From Laetiporus sulphureus 93-53 (taxonomy: Eukaryota > Basidiomycota > Agaricomycetes > Polyporales > Laetiporaceae), in NCBI RefSeq assembly GCF_001632365.1, contig NW_024468555.1, positions 273,931 to 323,306 on the forward strand: a DNA stretch of 49,376 nucleotides, written 5' to 3'. Below the pieces are notes generated by a model, which was given only the letters and a program-made list of their open reading frames with translations, did not search any database and was not told where the DNA came from. Position 1 is the first letter of the stretch, and the number at the start of each line of letters is the position of its first letter. Shown here one piece after another: positions 42,543 to 49,376 of the stretch. The position numbers were made by a program, and so were the translations under genes.

Positions 42543-43010
42543 CGACGGAGTTCATATGCCACTGAGGTGACCAGCAGGATTGGCTGCAAAGCCAGTACAG
42601 TCTGAGAAGGCACCCGAACAGCAGAAGCCTCAGGCAGAGCCAGAGAAGGCCACTGAGAGTGCACCGAGTTTGTCTACACCAGTAGTCGCAGACCCAGTGC
42701 CAGAGCATCCTTTCTGATTAGTTCGAGATGCATTGTACGTCCCGCCCAACACTCGCAATTTTGGACAAGCACCAAAGCCAGGAGCACGAGATGCAGCCTA
42801 TCGCAATGCACCACCAGTCTACCAGCCGGAGCTTGCAACTACAGTTTTTGAGCGATCAATGAAGTCATCAGCAGTAACATTGTCAATGAAGGAGTTGCTG
42901 TCAATATCGCCAGACGTGCACAACAAGTATCGCAAAGCATGCATGCCGAAGTGAGTAGTACCTCCAAGTGTGACTGGAATGACAATGATCTTCAAAAATG
43001 CAGAAGACAG
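42543..43010 (+). pseudogene. Gag/linker remnant of the plus-strand element
   Basis: Reads from GVHMPLR through a Gln/Glu/Pro-rich stretch (PEQQKPQAEPEKATES) with stops at 42564 and 42717. A fairly conserved linker follows (LYVPPNTRNFGQAPKPGARD, FERSMKSSAVTLSMKELLSISPDV). This region precedes the protease in many basidiomycete gypsy polyproteins. Confidence 0.7.
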
Positions 43011-43172
43011 CAGTTCTACGATTAGACAGGAAGAGGAGTTCACCTGTCGAGGAGAGCCTTTAGCAGCAACAGGTTCCATCATTCCTGATCCATACGACAC
43101 CTACTTGAAGAACGTTCACAATGAAGAAGAGCCAGAGCAATTGACAGTCGCAAAAGACTCACACGCATTGTG

Positions 43173-43590
43173 ATCGATAGTCGCACTTATTGACAACAAG
43201 GAGCGAGTACAGGTAATCCTAGACTCAGGGTGTCAGATTGTCGCAATGTCGGAAGATGTCTGCCTCTCGCTGGGGCTTATTTACAATCTGACAATAAAGC
43301 TCAACATGCAGTCTGCGAACAGAGAAGTCGACCAGTTGCTTGGACTCGTTCACAATGTACCTTTCCAAGTCAGAGACATCGTCCTATATTTGCAAATCCA
43401 CATTATTCGAGCAGCTGCATATGATATTCTTTTAGGACAACCATTTGACGTGCTCACCAAGAGCGTGGTGCACAACTTCTTCGATAAGAACCAGACAGTT
43501 ACCATTATATGTCCCAACACAGGAAGAGTCACAACGATACCCATGATACCAAGAGGACCACCACGAGTCAGGGCACAGCATTTGTGATCG
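43173..43590 (+). pseudogene. Retropepsin-like protease of the plus-strand element
   Basis: Frame with the active site VILDSGCQIVAMSEDV (DSG triad kept), then LGLVHNVPFQVRDIVLYLQIHI, AYDILLGQPFDVL and the flap-distal KNQTVTIICPNTGRVTTIPM. Most of the domain is open in one frame after a shift near 43230. Downstream (43590-44350) the polyprotein linker is full of stops. Confidence 0.78.
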
Positions 43591-44357
43591 AAGGATCCAG
43601 GTTTTCACTAGCAGAAGATATGAGTACTGAAAGCAGCGGGATGGTGTTAATCATTGATGTAAGCAGCACAAATACCCCTATTATATCAGCTTATTCCCCA
43701 GCCATATCTTCTGATTCTGTTTCCATTCAGTCAAGCTATCTGCGAGCCTCAGAACAGGTCCTCGATGCTGTATCGTCATTGTACACAGTCACCTCAGACT
43801 TCTGACCAACACCTCGCACGTCGACTTCATGACTGCTACAGATGATCATAGGCCAAGGTTGCAATCAAGAGTCAAGCTTGAGAGCAGGCTACGCTGTGAC
43901 CAAGAGAAAGTACAAGCCAGTGGCACTCAAAACTCGACCAGTAATCGCATCGGTACCCGAGCAATTCTGAATCGTTCAACGAATAGTTGAAGACCCTTTG
44001 CAACATCTATCTAAGCTTCCAGAGTGACCAGGCCCATTCTTTCTGACCGGTTGCTATACGAAGGAACACATGGAGGCTTTGGATGTGGTGCACCAGCCGG
44101 GATTCTTATGGCCAGAAAAGTGAGCTCTCATGCATGCATTTATGTGTCTGCACAATTAGGCGTTCGCTTGGAGCAATTCTGAGCGAGGACGATTCAAGTC
44201 ACAGTATTTCTCACTGATCGATTTCCCAGTCATTTCACATTAGCCATGGATTTAGCAGAACATTCTGACTCCATCGGGCATTTACAAGGAAGTCTGCGCA
44301 ATTATCAAGAAGAAGCTGAATGTTGGAGCCTATGAGCCCTCGAACTCCTCATACTGA

Positions 44358-44525
44358 TTGCGATGGTTCTGTATCGTAAAGAAGGACGGAAAGTCTCTGC
44401 GACTTATTCACAGTCTCGAACCACTCAACGCCATCACAATCCAGCACTCAGAAGTTACGCTGACTCTGGAGCATCTAGCAGAGCAGTTCAGCAGTCGTGC
44501 CTGTGGAGCAATGCTCGATCTATAC
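44358..44525 (+). pseudogene. RT, N-terminal fragment (before first insertion)
   Basis: Reads RWFCIVKKDGKSLRLIHSLEPLNAI then TIQHSEVTLTLEHLAEQFSS and CGAMLDLY. These are palm motifs of gypsy RT. It stops abruptly after ...GATCTATAC where the AT-rich insertion starts. Confidence 0.85.
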
Positions 44526-45845
44526 AAAAATTCTGAGAATTCGTACTTTTAAAAGATATGGACCGATCCTACTCGTGAGAGTAGCACCTTAACCTTTTGT
44601 CAGAAATAAAGGAAGCGAGGCTTCCCTTCCTAGGCAAATGCGCAGGGACAGAGGAGGTACGTGGTAGTTGGGGGAAAAAGAATTTATTAAAATCACCCTT
44701 ATCGCTAAAAAACTATCCATGTGGTCTCAGAATTTCAGTAGAAATTATTCACTAAATCTGCTTTTCTCCCATTTTCCCTTAAAATAACGCCTGCTCAAAC
44801 TTTGCGTGCTTCCAGCTTCTTGACTAATGCAGCCTTCCTGACTCGAGTTTTTTTAGCCGTCGCTAGCTTTACAACTTGCCATCCTTTTTTCTACTCGTAA
44901 TCCCTATTTTTTAAACCTTATGCCCGACCTCCTGGGCCAGACCTGCCAATGAGGACCTCGAGTTTTTTTATCGAGGACACATTTTTGCCTTATTACAGGC
45001 GTTCCAAAAAATGGAGCCCCGGTGAATGTAAAAGGGGTGACCTTAGCACTGGTCTTGTTTTTAAAAATTAAAAAGTGCCAGTGAAAAATTAAATACCCTT
45101 TTCGTATCTAACGCCTCATCACAACTTCACAAGGGAAAAAAGAAGAAACAATGTGGGGCGACAATGCAGGAAGAATTATCCCGGCGTCAATGAAGAAACT
45201 GCAATCTCCAGTCCAGTTTCTTTTTGTTTCGGGTCTTTATCACTCCGTACTCAACAGACTCCTCATTCGCAAGCTCAGTCAGAATCCTGGGAACACGCAC
45301 TGTCTAATTAAAGTAATGTGTGCTTCTCCTGATAGTGAAACAAAGATTCTTGGACCGGCTGCATCCCCTAACCCCCAAAGGGGTACAGCATTTTTTTGGG
45401 GCGGCAGCCAGAAGGGAAATAAGAAATCAGTAGAAGTTCAAATCTTTTTGGGCTTAATTTGGGGCCCGCTCTCCTCCACGCGTTCCTCCTGTTCGTCTAT
45501 TTGTGTCAGCGATTGGTGTAATAAATGTAGTTAATAATATCTAATATAAGAGCATATTAATTTATTATAACAATTATTTTCTTGGCAAATTGGGCCATTG
45601 CCCTAATTATTATTAAGATACTTAAAAAAATCATTACTCAACAAATTTATAATACATTCTTTTATTATTCCTATAATGGCTCGTCTTTGTGCAATTACTA
45701 AGAGGGAGCAAACATTCGTCTGGATTTTGGTGATCAGTTCGGCTTGAGGTGCTTTACTTTTTGTAAAAGAAATAAAATCGTCAAAAATTTCTCCTCGTGC
45801 CTCGTCCTGCGGTGTTTCCTTCTCGCTGGTGTCATTGGGTTAAAC
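44526..45845. mobile_element. 1.3-kb AT-rich insertion inside RT, possibly organellar DNA
   Basis: The RT frame breaks after MLDLY and resumes with GYDERLIVETSRDL at 45848; the 1320 bases between are foreign. There are no terminal repeats and no target duplication, only an AC shared by both edges, which fits end-joining. The block is more AT-rich than its surroundings (about 45530-45680 is extremely so) and has GC-rich hairpins such as GGGCCATTGCCC, as in fungal mitochondrial spacers. Near 45680-45790 a frame reads on if TGA is Trp. I recognise no mitochondrial gene, so the origin is inference. Confidence 0.6.
45151..45534 (+). CDS. Unknown 127-residue open frame in the AT-rich insertion
   Basis: Starts MWGDNAGRIIPASMKKLQSP. 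It has hydrophobic stretches (VQFLFVSGLYHSVLNRLLI, VQIFLGLIWGPL) and a basic middle. It is the only sizeable frame in the insertion and matches nothing I know. It could be a relic of an organellar or plasmid frame, or chance. Confidence 0.25.
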   Translation: MWGDNAGRIIPASMKKLQSPVQFLFVSGLYHSVLNRLLIRKLSQNPGNTHCLIKVMCASPDSETKILGPAASPNPQRGTAFFWGGSQKGNKKSVEVQIFLGLIWGPLSSTRSSCSSICVSDWCNKCS

Positions 45846-45904
45846 ATTGGATACGATGAGAGACTCATAGTGGAGACATCGCGTGACCTCACCACGTTCC
45901 AGAC
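45846..45904 (+). pseudogene. RT, middle fragment between the two insertions
   Basis: A 59-base piece reading GYDERLIVETSRDLTTFQT, the RT segment that follows MLDLY in this lineage. It ends with CAGAC, the left copy of the target duplication of the solo LTR. Confidence 0.85.
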
Positions 45905-46841
45905 TGTCACAGTATTAAGTGGCACCTTTCTTTTTGCACCAATAGAGTCATCATTCGGCAACCACAAGTGGTTATTCGAACACCAACCTTCATATTGGTT
46001 TCACAAAGTGGATACTTAGACAAACAGCACAATACCACCATTTACATCGTGGATATGACTGTGTCTACCACATGACCACCAAGCGCCCATGATTCAGCCA
46101 CCCAGTCACGTGACACTGGCCACTTGCCCTATTTGAAAGTTATCAGGTGTTGGTCACGTGACACCAGGCCACTTGCCCAGAATGAAACCCTTTGGCCCAC
46201 AATAGGCTTACCTGTGCTCATTGGACCATCAAGCTAGCAAGCACCCAATTCACTGCTCAATAGCAGCACCAACTACATGGCTGCCAAATAGTAGCACCAG
46301 CATTAGAATATGCGCTATGGCAGAACCCCCATTGGCCACTCAATAAGTGGCATCACTTCAGCCACTCAAATAGTGGCACCACCTTCAGGCAATTATCTCA
46401 TTGGGTAAAGTAGGATTACCTTGGCGTATCCACAGCCTTTATAGAATAGTTGCTATAGCAAAGTCCAGAACCATTACTGGTTTTGGCAATATGTTCACAT
46501 GTAGACAGGACAGGACCCCAGTAAGTACACCATAGTTAGGGTACCCAGGGTCCACCACTACATGTATATAAGCACATGAGGATCTAAGGGAAGACCTTAG
46601 ATTCATTCAACTATTGTATGCAGCCAGCAGGCCAGCTCCCACTTTCCACAACTAGTGCAAAGCCATACATTGGGGCTCTGCCTTGATTGTTGGTTGTATG
46701 CCACTGCACGCGTCCTCAGCCTAGCCCATGGTGGCAGACTTTTCCAGGTTAGCCTTAGGGCAACCTTTTATGGATCATTTGTGCAGATCACAAAAGCAGA
46801 CTTGCCCTTAAATGGGTTAAGTGCTTTGGTGCTTTGTGACA
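45905..46841 (+). mobile_element. Solo LTR inserted in RT of the plus-strand element
   Basis: A 937-base block starting TGTCACAGTATTAAG and ending TTTGTGACA. It is flanked by CAGAC (45900-45904) and TAGAC (46842-46846), a 5-base duplication with one transition. Removing it rejoins FQT with the PFGALRLVTLPMGW block. Inside are a tandem pair of about 50 bases (GTCACGTGACAC...GGCCACTTGCCC, near 46105 and 46155), Myc-type CACGTG boxes, several AGTGGCA boxes (46210-46390) and a TATA-like GTATATAAGC at 46563, all consistent with an LTR promoter. Confidence 0.86.
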
Positions 46842-46846
46842 TAGAC

Positions 46847-47770
46847 ACCATTTGGAGCTTTGCGACTGGTTACCCTTCCGATGGGGTGGACCAACTCAGT
46901 GCCAATCTTTCATGATGACATCACATACATTTTGCAATCAGAAATCCCTGCATTGACCATGCCGTACATTGATGACATCCCAGTTAAAGGTCCAGCGACT
47001 AGATACCTCAATTCAGACAGAAGCTTTGAGATGATCACAGGCAACGATGGCATGCAACGATTCATCTGGGAACACTTCCAGAATCTCAATCACATTGTGC
47101 AGTGGATGGAGTATGCTGGAGGTACATACCTTCTCAGGAATGAAGCTAACACTATGTGCTGAGGAAATTACGGCCGTCGGACACAGGTGTACACCGATTG
47201 GATGATTGCCAGATGAATAGCGAGTCTGGACAGTCAGAAATTGGGGCTCATGCAAGGACCTATTGGAAGTTCGAGCATTCCTAGGCACAATCGGAGTTGT
47301 GAGGATCTTCATCAAAGACTTCACAAAGCGAGCCCACTCGCTCATGCAGCTTACTCAGAAAGGAGTTCCATTCAAATTCAGCGAGGCACAGCTCAAAGCG
47401 ATGGAAGACGTAAAGCAGGCATTATTGGAATCACCAGCTTTGAGAGCGATCAATTACGACTCGTCAGCACTGGTTATTCTTGCAGTGGACATGTCTCTGA
47501 TCGCAGTTGGATATCAGTTGTGCCAAGGCGTGACTGACAGTTCGAAAAAGCGGTTTTTCAATCAATTTAGGTCCATCACGCTCAACCATCATGAGAAAAG
47601 GTTTTCGCAAGCAAAGCTCGAGCTCTACGGTCTATATCATGCTTTGCGAGCACTCAAGGTCTATCTAATCGGCATTCGCAACCTGATAGTCAAAGTGGAT
47701 GCCAAGTACATTAAGGGCATGTTGCAGAACCCAGACATCGCTTCGAGTGCAAGCATCAACTGTTGAGTTA
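46847..47770 (+). pseudogene. RT C-terminal part and RNase H of the plus-strand element
   Basis: Resumes with LRLVTLPMGWTNSVPIFHDD and the catalytic MPYIDDIPVKGPATRY, then FIWEHFQNLNHIVQWMEYAGG. After shifts near 47150-47260 come AFLGTIGVVRIFIKDF and TQKGVPFKFSEAQLKAM. RNase H-like motifs follow: VILAVDMSLIAVGYQL, NHHEKRFSQAKLELYGLYHAL and NLIVKVDAKYIKGML. YIDD and the RNase H acidic residues are kept. Confidence 0.85.
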
Positions 47771-49190
47771 TCACGATCCTCATGTACCATTTCTGGCTAG
47801 TTCACATCTCAGGAGTCATGCATGGTCCAGACAGATTATCACGCTGACCGAGACAGCCAGGTGACCTGCCACCAGAGCCGATCGAGGACACCAACTTTGA
47901 TGACTGGGTGGATCACATGAACGGCTTTATACACCAAGTACTTCCCCGAGTACAGCTTCCGAGTTATCCGCCGTCAATCGAGGACGGTCAATTTTTCAGA
48001 ATGAGGGAGGAGCCAGCCACGCAATCAGTTTTTGTGCTTCTGACTCAAAGTGACGACGAATTGAAATCCATGCGAGATACTCAGGAACTGAAGGTGGTCA
48101 GCTACAAGGACATTCCATGATCCGCACGAGCCAGACGGAATGACCATCTCATCATTCAAATTACTGACTGGCTAGAAACATTGCAGCAACTGAAGAATTA
48201 CTCGAACAAGGAATATGATCGAATGCTCAAGTATGCAGTTCACTTTTTCAAGCGAGATGGATGTCTCTGGAGGAAGGATGGACAAGGATCGCACAAGCTA
48301 GTCATATTATCAGGAAACCAACTGCGAGTCCTCGCTGGAGCACATGATCAACTTGGGCATCGAGGCATTTTTCTGACTCGATCATTGGTTCGTGAACACT
48401 TTTGGTGGCTGGATGTTGCAGCTGACATCGCTTGGTTCGTAAAGACTTGCATAATATGTCAGAAGCGACAGATTCACCAGATTCTCATTTCACCAACTGT
48501 TGTGATTCCAGCCCCGATATTTGTGAAGATATATATCGACACAATGCATATGCCACCCTCAAACGGATTCAAGTACATTGTGCAGGGTCGGTGTTCACTC
48601 ACCCACTATCCTGAATTCCGTATGCTTTGAGCAGAAACTGCGAAGACCCTCAGTGATTGGATTTTTGAGGATATACTCTGCTGCTGGGGGACCTTATCAG
48701 AAATCGTAACTGACAACGGTGCACCATTCGTAAAAGCAGCAGCCTATCTGGAGAAAAAATATCACGTCAAGCACATCTGGATAAGTGGCTACAACTCACG
48801 AGCGAATGGAATCATTGAGCGACCACATTTCGACGTTTGGCAAGGTCTATTCAAGGACACTGACAAAGAGGAGCACAAATGGAGTCAAGTCGCACATTCC
48901 GTTTTCTGGTCAGAAAGAGTAACAGTTAGGAGATGAATGGGTTGCTCACCCTATTTTGCAGTCACAGGCACCTATCCAGTCCTACCGCTTGACATCGTTG
49001 AAGTAACATATTTGATTCCAGCCCCAGTCGGAATGGTGACAACAACTGACCTAATCGCGAGTCAAGCTGAAGCATTACAGAAGCACCGTGAACAGGTCAC
49101 AAGAATCCATAACGCAGTCTATGAAGCCAGAAGAGAAGCAGCCAGATGATTCGAGTGAGTCCACAAGAATGTGATCCAGGATTTTGATAA
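47771..49190 (+). pseudogene. Integrase of the plus-strand element, broken and cut off
   Basis: The zinc-binding part reads AHDQLGHRGIFLTRSLVREHF then WWLDVAADIAWFVKTCIICQKRQ (HHCC kept). The catalytic core shows IDTMHMP, VTDNGAPFVKAA and ANGIIERPHFDVWQ, so the D-D-E triad is visible. The C-terminal helix is IHNAVYEARREAAR. Stops lie at 48628-48630, 48934-48936 and 49147-49149. The frame ends in VIQDFD at 49188, where the next LTR begins. Confidence 0.85.
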
Positions 49191-49376
49191 TGTCACGGCA
49201 CGCCGATGACAAAGATAGACAACCGAAATAGAAACCCCTTGAGGGTCTCCTGGCTAAGAGCCTACAGCGCCGAGCTGTGGCGGTACGACGTGCCCACTGA
49301 CGAGGCCCTAGTGCTAGTCGCAGAGTATGACTTACTGGCGAGGCAGAGGGCGCTATCACAAGATGAGAATGCAAAT
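49191..49376 (-). repeat. Start of another LTR, running off the window
   Basis: Begins TGTCACGGCACGCCGATGAC. It shows the same scaffold as the LTR at 32855 (GATAGACAA..., AAACCCC, later ACGAG) but with many differences. It interrupts the integrase frame at 49190. It is rich in CG dinucleotides, in contrast to the other LTRs, suggesting a younger insertion. Orientation is inferred from likeness to the 32855 LTR; its other end is outside the window. Confidence 0.68.

Larger units (their letters stand above)
42543..49190 (+). mobile_element. Second, plus-strand Ty3/gypsy-like retrotransposon, decayed and interrupted
   Basis: Gag-like end, protease, reverse transcriptase, RNase H and integrase follow each other on the plus strand in gypsy order, all broken by stops and shifts. 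It differs clearly in sequence from the minus-strand element. It has the basidiomycete-type linker (RNFGQAPKPGARDAAYR, YQPELATTVFERSM, LLSISPDVHNKYRKA) and no chromodomain or dUTPase before it is cut off. No LTR of its own is left: its 5' end is fused to the truncated LTR at 42542 and its 3' end is cut by an LTR at 49191. Two insertions split RT (44526-45845 and 45905-46841). Confidence 0.86.

Noticed and set aside
32855..49376. Repeated LTR segments considered as a CRISPR-like or satellite array
   Set aside because: The repeats are few, hundreds of bases long, have TG...CA ends and 5-base target duplications, so they are LTRs.

Overview
The window reads as a piece of an Agaricomycete-type (mushroom-forming basidiomycete) nuclear genome. 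Genes are close together, split by many GT-AG introns of about 48-65 bases, and encode core eukaryotic proteins. About a third of the window, at the right end, is a graveyard of Ty3/gypsy LTR retrotransposons. I placed all exon borders by eye from splice signals, reading-frame phase and remembered family sequence patterns. No database search was possible.

Region 1 (1-31560) holds fifteen recognisable or well-supported genes. In order: a Ras exchange factor carrying its own Ras-like G domain (+); a 446-base MITE; ribosomal protein eL15 (+); a GH16 beta-glucanase (+); a SurE-type nucleotidase (-); MYG1 (-); a small GPI-type Ser/Gln-rich wall protein (-); a basidiomycete protein of unknown role (+); a CCCH zinc-finger protein (+); an SRA-YDG methyl-DNA reader (+); the Qbc-SNARE Sec9 (-); the U3 processome protein Mpp10 (-); a SUR7/PalI-like four-span membrane protein (+); ribosomal protein uS3 (-); and a thiolase (-). 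Next come a head-to-head pair, mitochondrial ribosomal protein bL32m (-) and complex I subunit NDUFA5 (+). Most of these are housekeeping functions: translation, ribosome assembly, secretion, cell wall and mitochondria.

Region 2 (31561-32854) is AT-rich, with no gene I can support.

Region 3 (32855-42542) is a decayed minus-strand Ty3/gypsy chromovirus. It has a 3' LTR, polypurine tract, Gag, protease, reverse transcriptase/RNase H, integrase, chromodomain and a truncated 5' LTR. Its unusual part is a C-terminal dUTPase domain. The domain is in the same frame as the chromodomain, shows traces of all five dUTPase motifs, and ends 18 bases before the 3' LTR. Two solo LTRs are nested in this element. 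Several of its stop codons and LTR differences look like C-to-T decay at CpG sites, which fits past cytosine methylation. The SRA-domain gene 13 kb away is the kind of reader such methylation would need.

Region 4 (42543-49190) is a second, plus-strand gypsy element of a different lineage. Its reverse transcriptase is cut twice: once by a 1.3-kb AT-rich insertion without target-site duplication (possibly organellar DNA), and once by a 937-base solo LTR. A further LTR, still rich in CpG and so probably younger, begins at 49191 and runs off the window.
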